A DNA stretch of 64,000 nucleotides from Rhodococcus phenolicus (GTDB lineage: Bacteria; Actinomycetota; Actinomycetes; Mycobacteriales; Mycobacteriaceae), in NCBI RefSeq assembly GCF_001646785.1, contig NZ_LRRH01000011.1, positions 53,005 through 117,004 on the forward strand. Reading direction: 5' to 3'. Position 1 is the first letter of the stretch. Every line of letters starts with the position of its first letter. Positions 18,428-29,654 of this stretch are shown here, in pieces. The notes beneath the pieces are model-generated. The model made no database searches. It was not told the DNA's origin and saw only the letters and a program-made list of their open reading frames with translations. The position numbers were made by a program, and so were the translations under genes.

Positions 18428-18486
18428 CAGCCGGCGGGCCACACAGTCGAATCCGGCGACCCGTCCTCGTAACCGCAGGAGCCCGC

Positions 18487-19149
18487 ATGACCGACGTCGT
18501 CAGTCTCTACATCAACGACGGCCTGTCCGAAGAAGAGATCGCGCGGCAGGCCGCGCTGTACGGGCCGCTGGCCGAGGACATCCGTGGGCTGATCCCGCTC
18601 GGCATCGCCTCCCAGGCCGACGACGACGAGGTCCGCCGGGCTCGCGAACACCTCGCGGCGGCCGCCGAGATCCTCGGGCGGCGACGCGACCCCGGGCCGT
18701 ACGGGACCCGGTTCAACGACTCCGGCAACTTCCGGTCCTGGGGTAACGCCGCGGTGGGTCTGCGCAACGCGGTGGCGCCGCCGCTGAAGGTGCACACAGA
18801 ACCTGACGGGCGAGTGTGGGCGGACTTCCATCTGCACCTCGGCTACGAGGGGCCGGCCGGCCACGTCCACGGTGGAGTCTCGGCCCTGGTCCTGGATCAG
18901 GTGCTCGGTGACGCTGCCCGCGTCGGTAGATCACCGGGCATGACCGGCACCCTCACCCTGCGCTACCGCAGGCCGACCCCGCTCGGTGACCTGCACGCCG
19001 AGGCGAAGATCGACCGCGTCGAGGGTCGCAAGGCGTTCGTCGTGGGACACATCGCAGGGCCGGACGGAATCTGCGTGGAAGCGGAGGGGGTCTTCATCGC
19101 CCCGCAGTGGATCGCGGACGCGCGGGCCAAGGTCGAATCACAGGACTGA
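18487..19149 (+). CDS. PaaI-type hotdog thioesterase
   Basis: The protein has 220 residues. The second half is a hotdog domain: HLHLGYEGPAGHVHGGVSAL then LDQVLGDAARV. The GHVHGG motif and following Asp are characteristic of PaaI/YbgC-superfamily acyl-CoA thioesterases. GTLTLRYRRPTPLGDL continues the fold. The first 90 residues are a charged helical extension seen in actinobacterial members. AGGAG precedes the ATG at 18487 by about seven bases. The substrate is an acyl-CoA of unknown type. Confidence 0.8.
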   Translation: MTDVVSLYINDGLSEEEIARQAALYGPLAEDIRGLIPLGIASQADDDEVRRAREHLAAAAEILGRRRDPGPYGTRFNDSGNFRSWGNAAVGLRNAVAPPLKVHTEPDGRVWADFHLHLGYEGPAGHVHGGVSALVLDQVLGDAARVGRSPGMTGTLTLRYRRPTPLGDLHAEAKIDRVEGRKAFVVGHIAGPDGICVEAEGVFIAPQWIADARAKVESQD

Positions 19150-19217
19150 TCGATCGGTTCGGCCGCGCCGCAGCGAGCCGAACCAACCGGGAGGATCGGG
19201 TGACCCGATTCCGAAGG

Positions 19218-19291
19218 TGCCCCCGGCAGGATTCGAACCTGCGACCTAGAGATTAGAAGGCTCTTGCTCTATCCACCTGAGCTACGGAGGC
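19218..19291 (-). tRNA. tRNA-Arg (anticodon TCT)
   Basis: The reverse strand folds as a full cloverleaf: acceptor GCCTCCG with CGGGGGC, D arm GCTC/GAGC, anticodon loop CTTCTAA giving TCT, and T arm GCAGG-TTCGAAT-CCTGC. CCA is not encoded. It reads AGA codons, rare in this high-GC genome. No integrase or att duplication is seen beside it. Confidence 0.93.
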
Positions 19292-19457
19292 GCGAGGAGC
19301 ATCGTATCCGCTCGGTTCCCGGTCGGAAATTTCGGGCAGTCCCGGAGCGGGTGCCCAGGGTGATCTGCTGGGTGATCGGGGTCCCGATCGGCGGATTTTC
19401 CTGCGAGATCCGGGCACGAGGATACACTTCGCAGGTAGGGGATGTGAGGTGTATCAC

Positions 19458-20339
19458 ATGCAGGTGCCTGGGCCATTCGAATACGAGCGAGCGACGGGGA
19501 TCGACCACGCGATCGCGTTGCTGGACGAGCTGGGCGACGAGGCGAGAGTGATCGCCGGCGGCCACAGTCTGCTGCCGATGATGAAACTGCGGCTCGCCGC
19601 CCCCGAGTTCCTCATCGACATCAACGACCTGGCCGGAGAGCTCGGCTACATCGACGTCGGCGACGAGTTCGTCCGGATCGGCGCGATGGTCCGCCACCGC
19701 GAACTGCTCGAGTCCGACGAGCTCGCCGCGATCTATCCGATCTTCCGTGACGCCGAGAAGGTGATCGCCGACCCGGTGGTACGCAACCGCGGCACGCTCG
19801 GCGGCTCGCTGTGCCAGGCCGACCCCGCCGAGGATCTGTCGACCGTGTGCACCGTGCTCGACGCCACGTGCCTGCTGCGCGGACCGTCCGGCACGCGGGA
19901 ACTCGCGTTGGCGGACTTCCAGCTCGGTCCGTACGAGACCGCCGCCGCGAGCAACGAACTGCTCGTCGAGGTCCGTCTGCCGCGCCACGGCACCGGATCG
20001 AGTGCGTACGCGAAAGTCGAACGGCGCGCGGGTGACTGGGCGGTCGCAGCCGCCGGATCCGCGGTTTGGCTGACGGGCGGGACGATCGAGCGGGCGCGGG
20101 TCGCGCTGACCGCGGTGCGGCCCGACCCGGCTGCGCTCGCCGAACTGGGTGAATTCCTGCGTGGCGCCGAGCCTTCCGAAGACCTGTTCCGAGCAGCCGG
20201 AGCGCGAGCGGCGGCGGCGTGCAACCCCGACGCGGACCAGCGCGGAACCGTGGAATACAAGCGCCATCTCGCGTCGGAACTGACCGTCCGCACGCTGCGG
20301 CGCGCCGTCGAACGGCTCGGAGTGTCCGAAAGGGGCTGA
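19458..20339 (+). CDS. coxM: Carbon monoxide dehydrogenase medium (FAD) subunit
   Basis: The protein has 293 residues, normal for Cox[21 protein letters not shown] at about residue 31 and [17 protein letters not shown] at about 113 are the two FAD-binding motifs of CO dehydrogenase medium subunits. It carries electrons from the iron-sulfur subunit to the respiratory chain through FAD. The ATG at 19458 lies behind GAGGTG; an in-frame ATG three codons earlier is possible. It is the first gene of coxM-S-L, followed by maturation genes. The region between tRNA-Arg and this start (about 165 bases) should hold the operon promoter; I see no clear -35/-10 pair. Confidence 0.93.
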   Translation: MQVPGPFEYERATGIDHAIALLDELGDEARVIAGGHSLLPMMKLRLAAPEFLIDINDLAGELGYIDVGDEFVRIGAMVRHRELLESDELAAIYPIFRDAEKVIADPVVRNRGTLGGSLCQADPAEDLSTVCTVLDATCLLRGPSGTRELALADFQLGPYETAAASNELLVEVRLPRHGTGSSAYAKVERRAGDWAVAAAGSAVWLTGGTIERARVALTAVRPDPAALAELGEFLRGAEPSEDLFRAAGARAAAACNPDADQRGTVEYKRHLASELTVRTLRRAVERLGVSERG

Positions 20340-20343
20340 ACTC

Positions 20344-20837
20344 ATGCAGGTTTCGATGACGGTGAACGGGCAACCCGTGACCGAGGAGATCGAACCCCGG
20401 CTACTGCTCGTGCACTTCCTGCGAGACCATCTGGGGCTCACCGGAACCCACTGGGGATGCGACACCAGCAACTGCGGAACCTGCGTCGTCGCGGTGGACG
20501 GCGAACCCGTCAAGTCCTGCACGATGCTCGCGGCGATGGCGGGCGGGCACGAAGTGCTCACCGTCGAGGGACTCGAGCAGGACGGCGTGCTGGACCCCGT
20601 GCAGGAGGGTTTCATGCGCTGTCACGGCCTGCAGTGCGGATTCTGCACACCCGGCATGATGATCACCGCCCGCGCCCTGCTCGATCGCAATCCCGATCCC
20701 GACGAGGCCACCATCCGGGAGGCGATCTCCGGCCAGATCTGCCGCTGCACCGGCTACACCACCATCGTCCGTTCGGTGCGCTGGGCTGCCGAGAACGCCC
20801 CCGCCGAGCAGGTCACCGAATCCGAGGAGGCAGTGTC

Positions 20838-20841
<4 letters not shown>
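20344..20841 (+). CDS. coxS: Carbon monoxide dehydrogenase small (2x 2Fe-2S) subunit
   Basis: The protein has 165 residues. [15 protein letters not shown] plus a later Cys forms the plant-type 2Fe-2S site, and CGFCTPG with QICRCTGYT forms the second 2Fe-2S cluster of the xanthine oxidase family. It relays electrons from the molybdenum site in CoxL to FAD in CoxM. The gene starts four bases after coxM. Its stop overlaps the GTG of coxL (GTGA), so subunits are made in coupled amounts. Confidence 0.94.
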
Positions 20842-23234
<2,393 letters not shown>

Positions 23235-23256
23235 CCGCAATCGTGAAGGAGCACCG

Positions 23257-24138
23257 ATGGATCTGACCGTGCGGGCAGCGCAACTGTCCGTCGAACGCCT
23301 GCCGTTCGTGCGTGCCACCGTGGTGCGGGCGCAGAAGCCGACATCCGCGCGATCCGGGGACTGCGCGCTCGTGCTCGGCGACGGCACCATCGAAGGCTTC
23401 GTCGGCGGGCAGTGCACCGAGAACTCGGTGCGGGACGCCGCGCGAAACGTCCTCGACACCGGGGAGAGCGTGCTGCTTCGGGTGCTGCCCGGAAACGCGG
23501 AGGCGTTTCCCGAAACCCCCGGCGCGACCGTCGCGGTCAATCCCTGCCAGTCCGGAGGTGCGATGGAGATATTCCTCGAACCGCACCTGCCGGTGCCGGT
23601 TCTCGCGATCTTCGGGACCTCGCCGATCGCGGACAAGCTCGCCGCCTTCGCGACGCTGCTCGACTTCGAGGTGACCCGGCTGTCCGGCACCGACGTGCCC
23701 GACGGCGCGACCGCCGCGGTCGTCGCAAGTCTCGGAGGCGAGGAAGCGGCGGTGCTCCGGTCCGCCCTCGACGCCGGTGCCGGATACGTCGGGCTCGTCG
23801 CGAGCCGCACCCGCGGCCCCGCCGTGCTCGAACAGCTCGACGCCACGGATGCCGAGCTCGCCCGCATCCACACTCCGGCCGGCCTGGACATCGGGGCCCG
23901 CACCGCCGCCGAGATCGCCCTGTCGATCGTCGCGGACGTGGTGCGCGCACTCCGGTCCGGGGGACTCGCATCCTCCGCCGCGCACCCGGCTCCTGCGCCG
24001 CAGGTCGCGGTGGACCCGGTGTGCGGCATGAGCGTGACCGTCACCGAGTCCACCCCGCACCTGAACCTCGACGGCACCGACGTGTGGTTCTGCTGCCCGG
24101 GCTGCCGCCGCGCCTACCGGAAGGACCACGCGGCGTGA
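23257..24138 (+). CDS. XdhC/CoxI-type maturation factor with C-terminal YHS metal-binding domain
   Basis: The protein has 293 residues. The N-terminal domain (RAQKPTSARSGDCALVLGDG then GFVGGQCTENSVRDAARNVL) and the central Rossmann part (VLAIFGTSPIADKLAAFATL, VASRTRGPAVLEQL) are XdhC/CoxI family. These proteins insert or sulfurate the molybdenum cofactor of xanthine/CO dehydrogenases. The last 45 residues (VDPVCGMSVTVTES to WFCCPGCRRAYRKDH) form a YHS domain with four Cys, a metal-binding module. The fusion could serve copper or iron delivery to the Mo-Cu site; that is inference. It lies 22 bases after coxL and overlaps coxD by GTGA. Confidence 0.85.
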   Translation: MDLTVRAAQLSVERLPFVRATVVRAQKPTSARSGDCALVLGDGTIEGFVGGQCTENSVRDAARNVLDTGESVLLRVLPGNAEAFPETPGATVAVNPCQSGGAMEIFLEPHLPVPVLAIFGTSPIADKLAAFATLLDFEVTRLSGTDVPDGATAAVVASLGGEEAAVLRSALDAGAGYVGLVASRTRGPAVLEQLDATDAELARIHTPAGLDIGARTAAEIALSIVADVVRALRSGGLASSAAHPAPAPQVAVDPVCGMSVTVTESTPHLNLDGTDVWFCCPGCRRAYRKDHAA

Positions 24139-25019
24139 CCGTGCCCGCATCGGCGTTCACCGACGTCGACGACGTGATCCGGCGTTTCGACGCACACGAT
24201 CACCTGCTCGACGAAGGGACCGCCACGGCTCTGTATCTCGCGGTGGAACTGAACCGGCCGCTGTTGCTCGAAGGAGAACCGGGCGTCGGCAAGACCACCG
24301 CGGCGAAGGTGCTCGCCCGCGCGCTCGGCGCGCCGCTGATCCGGTTGCAGTGCTACGAGGGTCTGACGGCGAGCGAGGCCCTCTACGACTGGAACTATCA
24401 GCGCCAGCTGCTCGCGATCCGCCTCGCCGAGTCCCGCGGCGACACTCTGACCGAAGCGGACCTGTACTCGGAGGACTTCCTTCTCGAGCGGCCAGTCCTG
24501 CAGTGCGTGCGGCACCGCGGAGCCACCCCGCCGGTGCTGCTCGTCGACGAAATCGACCGTGCCGATGACGAATTCGAGGCACTGCTGCTCGAGTTCCTCG
24601 GCGAGTTCGCGGTCACCGTGCCGGAGCTGGGTACGCTTGCCGCGACCCGGCCGCCGGTGGTGGTGCTCACCTCCAACCGAAGTCGCGACCTGCACGACGC
24701 ACTGCGCCGCCGCTGCCTCTACCACTGGATCGACTATCCCGACCGGGCCCGCGCCGTCGCGATCCTGCGCCGCACCGTGCCCATCGCCAACGCCGCGCTC
24801 ATCGGCCGGGCCGCCGATTTCGTGGCCACCGTCCGGACTCTGGACCTGGACAAGGCGCCCGGGATCGCCGAGACCATCGACTGGGTGTCCGCCCTCGCCG
24901 CGCTCGGCGTCGCCGATCTCGTGCGGTCCGGCGCGTCCGGGCTGGCCGCCCTCGCCAAGACCCCCGACGACCTCGACACGATCGGCGGCGCCTACCGGGA
25001 GTTCGCGGAGACACCGTGA
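24135..25019 (+). CDS. coxD: MoxR-type AAA+ ATPase of CO dehydrogenase maturation
   Basis: The protein has 294 residues. Walker A GEPGVGKTTAAK at about residue 44, Walker B VLLVDEIDRADDEFEALLLE at about 135, and sensor 1 VVLTSNRSRDLHDALRRRC identify a MoxR ATPase. In Oligotropha, CoxD works with the VWA protein CoxE in building the Cu-S-Mo centre. The GTG at 24135 overlaps the stop of the XdhC gene, and its own stop overlaps coxE, so the three maturation genes are tightly coupled. Confidence 0.88.
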   Translation: MTVPASAFTDVDDVIRRFDAHDHLLDEGTATALYLAVELNRPLLLEGEPGVGKTTAAKVLARALGAPLIRLQCYEGLTASEALYDWNYQRQLLAIRLAESRGDTLTEADLYSEDFLLERPVLQCVRHRGATPPVLLVDEIDRADDEFEALLLEFLGEFAVTVPELGTLAATRPPVVVLTSNRSRDLHDALRRRCLYHWIDYPDRARAVAILRRTVPIANAALIGRAADFVATVRTLDLDKAPGIAETIDWVSALAALGVADLVRSGASGLAALAKTPDDLDTIGGAYREFAETP

Positions 25020-26221
25020 CACCGCAGGGACCCGGCGACGGAGGTGTGCTGCGCGGTGTCGACCGGGCCGCGTTCGCCGTCGCGCTCGTCGATCGGCTGC
25101 GCACGAGCGGCGTCACCGTACCCGCGGATGCAGCCGCAACTCTCAGCCGTGCGCTGCACCTGCGTCCCCCGCGCACTCGCAGCCGCCTGTACTGGGTGAC
25201 GAGGCTGGCACTCGTCGACCGCCACGACAACCTCGCCGGGTTCGAGGCGGCCTTCACCGAGGTGTTCGAACATGCGGCCCTGCCGGTCGATCCGCACGCG
25301 CGCCGGACCGGCCCCGACGACACCGCGCGGCCCGGTAGCGAACCGGCCGCGAGACGAACCGCGGACACCCGCGCCGCGATGGGCCGCTCTGCGGCGCCCG
25401 TGCCGTGGATCACCCGTTCCGCCGTCGCGCGCACCGCCGACGACGCCAGAGCGGGGGAGACCCGCCCGATTGCGCTTGCCGGCCTCGGGGATCAGCGCTT
25501 CGCGGACATGGACCCGGACGCGCTGTGGGCGCTCGGCGCCAGGCTGGAACAACTCGCGGTGCGGTGGCCGAGCCGCCCGTCGCGCCGCCGCGAACCGAGC
25601 ACCAGCGGACGCGTCGACTTGCGCCGGAGTATCACGCGGTCCCGCCACACCGGCTACGAACTGGTACGGCTCGTGCACTCGCGGCCGCGCAGACGTCGCC
25701 GCCGGATCGTGGTGGTGTGCGACGTGAGCCGGTCGATGCGCGGTTACGCCGAGATTTACCTGCACCTGATGCGGGCCGCGGTCCGGGCCGGTGAGGCGGA
25801 GGTGTTCGTGTTCGCGACCGCTCCGACCCGCCTGACCGTGCCCCTCGCGCATCGTTCCGTGGAACGGGCCGTCGACGAGGCCAACGCGAAGGTCGCCGAC
25901 CGGTACGGCGGTACCCGCATCGCGGGCAGTCTCGCCGAGATCCTCGGATCGCACCGCGGGCATCTGCTGCGCGGCGCGATCGTCGTGATCGCCTCCGACG
26001 GATGGGACAGTGACGCCCCGGCCGACCTGGCACGCGCGATGGCGCGAATCCGCCGGCGCGCGCATCGCGTCGTGTGGCTCAACCCCCGTGCCGGCCGCAC
26101 CGGGTTCGCCCCGGACACGGGTGCGATGGCCGCGGCCCTGCCGTACTGCGACGCCCTGCTGCCGGCGGACACCTTCGACGCGTTGCGCGACGTGCTCGAC
26201 GTTGTCGTCGCCGCGCGATGA
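25016..26221 (+). CDS. coxE: VWA-domain protein, CO dehydrogenase maturation
   Basis: The protein has 401 residues. The C-terminal half is a von Willebrand A domain with the MIDAS motif DVSRSMRGYAEIYLHLMRAA and later residues (YGGTRIAGSLAEIL, VIASDGWDSDAP). The N-terminal half is Arg/Ala-rich and helical. It is the usual partner of the MoxR ATPase next door. coxG, coxB, coxC, coxH and coxK are not found nearby, so this is a minimal M-S-L-F-D-E cluster as in other actinobacteria. It starts at GTG 25016, overlapping coxD. Confidence 0.88.
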   Translation: MTPQGPGDGGVLRGVDRAAFAVALVDRLRTSGVTVPADAAATLSRALHLRPPRTRSRLYWVTRLALVDRHDNLAGFEAAFTEVFEHAALPVDPHARRTGPDDTARPGSEPAARRTADTRAAMGRSAAPVPWITRSAVARTADDARAGETRPIALAGLGDQRFADMDPDALWALGARLEQLAVRWPSRPSRRREPSTSGRVDLRRSITRSRHTGYELVRLVHSRPRRRRRRIVVVCDVSRSMRGYAEIYLHLMRAAVRAGEAEVFVFATAPTRLTVPLAHRSVERAVDEANAKVADRYGGTRIAGSLAEILGSHRGHLLRGAIVVIASDGWDSDAPADLARAMARIRRRAHRVVWLNPRAGRTGFAPDTGAMAAALPYCDALLPADTFDALRDVLDVVVAAR

Positions 26222-26352
26222 CCGGTGCCGGGCCGGCGGACCTCACTGTGCCGGTGGCCAACTCGGGCTGTGCGATCTCGGTCCCGAAACCGGTTGCTTC
26301 GCAACGCCATCTGCGCGCCGGATCGCGCACCGATCGGTTTCGTGCGGTCTAA
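26218..26352 (+). CDS. Possible 44-codon ORF coupled to coxE
   Basis: A 44-codon frame starts with an ATG overlapping the coxE stop (ATGA) and encodes MTGAGPADLTVPVANSGCAI and a basic tail. No domain is recognised and there is no independent ribosome site. It could be the start of a degraded cox gene or a chance frame. The overlap is the only support. Confidence 0.25.
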   Translation: MTGAGPADLTVPVANSGCAISVPKPVASQRHLRAGSRTDRFRAV

Positions 26353-26386
26353 ACTTCCGAGACCGGCTGACGGAAGGCATGGCGCG

Positions 26387-26950
26387 ATGCGGAAACTGAT
26401 CTACGGCATGAACCTGACACTGGACGGCTACATCGCCGCGCCCGGCGACAACCTCGGGTGGAGTGGGCCGAGCGACGAACTGTTCCAGTGGTGGCTCGAC
26501 GAGGAGCGTGCGATCGGCCTGTTGCTGTACGGGCGCAAGCTGTGGGAGAACATGAGTTCCTACTGGCCGACCGGCGACCGGCAGCCCGGCGCCACCCCGG
26601 CGGAGATCGCGTTCGCGCGGAACTGGCGGGACACACCGAAGGTGGTGTTCTCCTCGACGACGGAGAAGGTCGACTGGAACACCCGCTTGGTCACCGGCGA
26701 CGCGGTCGCCGAGATCAGGCGGCTCAGGGCAGAGGACGGCGAGCCGATGAGGGTCGGTGGCGCGATGCTCGCCGGGGCTGCCGTGCGGGCCGGGCTGGTC
26801 GACGAGTACACGATCGTCACTCATCCCGTCCTGGTGGGCGGCGGCATCCCCTTCTTCCCCGCGCTGGACAGCTGGGTGAACCTGAACCTGGTGGAGACGC
26901 GGACATTTCCCGGCGGGACGGTTCTGACCAGGTACGAGACGAAGCGCTGA
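26387..26950 (+). CDS. Dihydrofolate reductase-like / RibD C-terminal domain protein
   Basis: The protein has 187 residues. It starts MRKLIYGMNLTLDGYIAAPG, and contains LLYGRKLWENMSSYWP, FSSTTEKVDWNTRLVTGDAV and PVLVGGGIPFFP, all hallmarks of the RibD-C/DHFR-like family of NAD(P)H-dependent reductases. These are usually not true folate enzymes, and substrates are unknown. GGAAGG precedes the ATG at 26387 by nine bases; longer readings run into the cox operon region. It is probably transcribed separately from cox. Confidence 0.8.
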   Translation: MRKLIYGMNLTLDGYIAAPGDNLGWSGPSDELFQWWLDEERAIGLLLYGRKLWENMSSYWPTGDRQPGATPAEIAFARNWRDTPKVVFSSTTEKVDWNTRLVTGDAVAEIRRLRAEDGEPMRVGGAMLAGAAVRAGLVDEYTIVTHPVLVGGGIPFFPALDSWVNLNLVETRTFPGGTVLTRYETKR

Positions 26951-27053
26951 GTTGTCGCTGCGATCCGGGGGCCGGGTCGCAGCGATGCCCATGGAACACG
27001 CCCGGCAGGCTTTTCGCGCCGGCACCGTGGTCGGTGCGTCGGCCGGATGAACG

Positions 27054-27091
27054 GTTGCCTTCGGGCGGCCCCTCGACCGCCCGAAGGCAAC
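27054..27091. terminator. Terminator hairpin between convergent genes
   Basis: GTTGCCTTCGGGCGG pairs with its mirror image over an eight-base loop (15-bp stem). It ends the minus-strand SDR gene, whose stop lies at 27096, and could also stop transcription from the reductase gene at 26387-26950. Confidence 0.8.
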
Positions 27092-27095
27092 ACGC

Positions 27096-27935
27096 CTATT
27101 TGAGGTTGCTTCCGGCGTCGACGGTGAGGGGCAGCCCTGTGACGTAGCGGGATTCGTCGGAGGCCAGGAACAGCACCGCATTGCTGATGTCGTCGGGCTC
27201 CACCCAGCCGATCGGCAGGACGTGCATGAGCTGTGCGACGACCTTCAGGTCCTCCGGTCCCGGGTTCTCGAGATCGGGGCGGAACATCTTCATCGTCTCC
27301 TCGTTCATGAACATCGGAGTGTTCACGTTCGTGGGGTGAACGGTGTTGACGCGGATGGAGTGCTGTCCCAGCTCCACGGCGAAGGTGCGCATCAACCCGA
27401 CGACGCCGTGCTTGGCGGCGATGTACGGTCCCATGCTCGGGTAGGCCTTCAGGCCGCCCACCGAGCTGGTGAGGACGATCGACCCGCCGTTTCCTGCCGC
27501 AATCATGTGCGGTACGGCGGCTTTGACCGACTTCCACACCCCGGAGAGGTTGATGTCGAGCATCTCCTGCCAGTCCACTTCGTCGGTCTGGTCGAGAGTG
27601 AAGCCGCCGGTTCCGATTCCGGCGTTCGCCACGACGATGTCGAGCCGGCCCAGCTGTTCCACACCGTCGTCCACCGCGGCCTTCACCGCGTCGAAGTCGC
27701 GCACGTCGACCCGTGCCGTCACGATGCGCCGGTCGAGACCCTTGATCAGTTCGACGGTTTCGGCCATGTCGTCCGGAGTGGACGGGGCGATCAGTGCGCC
27801 TTCCCGGATCGGTCCGCAGATGTCGATCGCGATGATGTCGGCGCCTTCCTGCGCCAGCCGCACCGCATGACTGCGACCCTGGCCGCGGGCCGCGCCGGTG
27901 ACGAACGCGACCTTGCCTTCAACTCTGCCTGCCAT
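27096..27935 (-). CDS. Mycofactocin-coupled SDR family oxidoreductase
   Basis: The protein has 279 residues. The N-terminal VAFVTGAARGQGRSHAVRLA and the following EGADIIAIDIC (with the long insert PIREGALIAPSTPDDMAE) match SDRs of the mycofactocin-associated/carveol dehydrogenase type, which hold a non-exchangeable NAD. Catalytic residues appear as SIVLTSSVGG and YIAAKHG (Tyr-x3-Lys). ETMKMFRPDLENPG is a family insertion. It follows the P450 gene on the same strand by 58 bases, so it probably oxidises an alcohol made by that P450, with electrons passed to mycofactocin. The mycofactocin genes themselves are not in the window. Confidence 0.85.
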   Translation of the reverse strand: MAGRVEGKVAFVTGAARGQGRSHAVRLAQEGADIIAIDICGPIREGALIAPSTPDDMAETVELIKGLDRRIVTARVDVRDFDAVKAAVDDGVEQLGRLDIVVANAGIGTGGFTLDQTDEVDWQEMLDINLSGVWKSVKAAVPHMIAAGNGGSIVLTSSVGGLKAYPSMGPYIAAKHGVVGLMRTFAVELGQHSIRVNTVHPTNVNTPMFMNEETMKMFRPDLENPGPEDLKVVAQLMHVLPIGWVEPDDISNAVLFLASDESRYVTGLPLTVDAGSNLK

Positions 27936-27993
27936 GAACTGCCTTTCGTGTTGCGCACCGGGTGACTGCCCGATGCGGTGTCCGGGATCGTCG

Positions 27994-29274
27994 TCAGGGG
28001 GTGGGGGTGAACTCGATGTGGAGTTCGGTCAGTCCCCGCAGCAGGAACGTCGGTTCGTAGGAGTACCGGCGATCCGTGGTCGGTCCGTGCTCGGTCTCGC
28101 AGATCCGGATATCGCTCATCCGATCGAGCAGGCGGTTCAGGGTGATGTGGCCTTCGATGCGGGCCAGGGGTGCGCCCGCGCACGTGTGCAGGCCCCGCCC
28201 GAACGCGATGTGGTCGTGGGAGTTCTTCCGGTCGAGCCGGAACTCGTTCGGATTCTCGAACTTGCGCGGATCACGGTTCGCGGCAGCAAGACCCAGCATG
28301 ACGACGGTCCCCGCCGGGATGTCGAGATCACCGATCGTGGTGGTCTTGCGGGCGAGGCGGAAGTCGACCTTCGTCGGGCTGTCGAAACGGAGCGACTCCT
28401 CGATGAACGGCCGGACGAGACTGCGGTCCTCGCGCAGGAGCTGCTGGTATTCCGGCCGGTCGCCGAGCACCCGCAGTGCCGAGCTGAGCAGCTTCGTCAC
28501 GGTTTCCTGACCGGCGGCGAACAGGAAGGTCGCGGGCCGGACGACCTCGAGGAGCTCGGGTGTCGATCCGTCCGGGTACGTGGCCGTGGCGAGGCCGCTG
28601 AGGATGTCGCCGCGGGGCTCGCGCCGCCGCTCGGCGAGATAGCCGCTGAAGCGATCGTCGAGGTATTCCAGCGGGTTGATCCCCACCGGCTCGTGGTCGA
28701 GTGCCCCGACCCGCGCGCCGGGTCGCACGTCCGCGCCGAGTGCCCGGCGGAATTCGTCCCGGTCCTCCTCCGGGACGCCGAGCAGATCTGCGATGGCCAA
28801 CGTGGCAAAGGGTTTGGCGTATTCAGCGAGGAACTCGCAGCGACCGTTGCCGATGAACTCGTCGAACTGCTGGTTGGCGAGCGTCCACAGGTACTCCTCG
28901 TTCTCCTTCAGCCGCTTGGGGGTGAGGAGTCGGCCCAGCAGCGCGCGGGCCTTCGTGTGGTCGGGAGGGTCCATCGTGACGATGTGCTCGAAGATGGGGA
29001 ACTCGTGGCGGTGCGCCTCGATCTGGTCGGTGATGTCGTCACCTTCGGGCACGAACGGCAGCGGGGGGAACGGGCCGCCGATCGAGTTGACCGCGGAGAG
29101 GGCTTCGGTGTTCTTGAACCCCTCGACCACCTCCTGGTAGCCGGTGACGACCACCACGCCGTAGTGCGGTTCGCGGTAGACCGGGTTCCGGTCCCGGAGG
29201 TGATCGAAATACTCGAACGGGCTCTGCGCCACCTCTCCGTCGGAGAAGTAGTCGACTGATGCGAGATCGGTCAT
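27994..29274 (-). CDS. Cytochrome P450
   Basis: The protein has 426 residues, typical for soluble bacterial P450s. FGRGLHTCAGAPLAR holds the haem-thiolate Cys, IEESLR is the K-helix ExxR motif, and LFAAGQETVTKLL is the I helix with the oxygen-activating Thr. The ATG at 29274 gives MTDLASVDYFSDGEVAQSPF and follows an AAAGG ribosome site; earlier codons would overlap the ferredoxin gene. The substrate is unknown, though terpenoid or steroid-like compounds are common for such clusters. Its electron donor is probably the 3Fe-4S ferredoxin encoded immediately upstream. Confidence 0.9.
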   Translation of the reverse strand: MTDLASVDYFSDGEVAQSPFEYFDHLRDRNPVYREPHYGVVVVTGYQEVVEGFKNTEALSAVNSIGGPFPPLPFVPEGDDITDQIEAHRHEFPIFEHIVTMDPPDHTKARALLGRLLTPKRLKENEEYLWTLANQQFDEFIGNGRCEFLAEYAKPFATLAIADLLGVPEEDRDEFRRALGADVRPGARVGALDHEPVGINPLEYLDDRFSGYLAERRREPRGDILSGLATATYPDGSTPELLEVVRPATFLFAAGQETVTKLLSSALRVLGDRPEYQQLLREDRSLVRPFIEESLRFDSPTKVDFRLARKTTTIGDLDIPAGTVVMLGLAAANRDPRKFENPNEFRLDRKNSHDHIAFGRGLHTCAGAPLARIEGHITLNRLLDRMSDIRICETEHGPTTDRRYSYEPTFLLRGLTELHIEFTPTP

Positions 29275-29312
29275 CGGAATTGTCGGCCTTTCGGATCGGC
29301 TCGGTGCGGTCG

Positions 29313-29513
29313 CTATGCCTCGGCGATGCTGATCGCCTGGCGCGGGCAGGCGCTTGCGGCGGATTTCACCTTGGGCCACAACGCTTCCGGTGGTGATTCG
29401 TCGCAGTGGGCGAGGTCGTCGTCGCCGAGGTCGAAGACCTCGGGCGCGATCTCGACGCACAGGGCATGTGCCTCGCAGAGGTCGTGATCGACGTTCAGGT
29501 GTATCGATGGCAT
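29313..29513 (-). CDS. 3Fe-4S ferredoxin for the P450
   Basis: The protein has 66 residues. CEAHALC at residues 13-19 and CPRQAI near 56 give three cluster Cys, with His replacing the Cys expected in 4Fe-4S ferredoxins, so a 3Fe-4S cluster is expected. This is the standard class of actinobacterial P450 partners. It is the first gene of the ferredoxin-P450-SDR unit, divergent from a TetR regulator. GGAG precedes the ATG. Confidence 0.9.
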   Translation of the reverse strand: MPSIHLNVDHDLCEAHALCVEIAPEVFDLGDDDLAHCDESPPEALWPKVKSAASACPRQAISIAEA

Positions 29514-29592
29514 GAATGCTCCACAGGGTGAGTGCGGGCTGGTACCGGCGGCGCGGACGTTCTCTGTGCGTCCCCCGTCGCGTCGGAGCGGA

Positions 29593-29628
29593 GTAACCGT
29601 GTTACTGGCGATACGATAACCGGGTTAC
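29593..29628. promoter_or_regulatory. Double TetR operator in the P450/TetR intergenic region
   Basis: GTAAC-CGT-GTTAC (29593-29605) and ATAAC-CGG-GTTAC (29616-29628) are two inverted repeats with centres 23 bases apart, about two DNA turns. They lie in the 141-base gap between the ferredoxin-P450-SDR unit and the divergent TetR gene, ideal for repression of both by two dimers. Confidence 0.65.
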
Positions 29629-29654
29629 CCCTACACGGCAAGGAAATTCACAAA

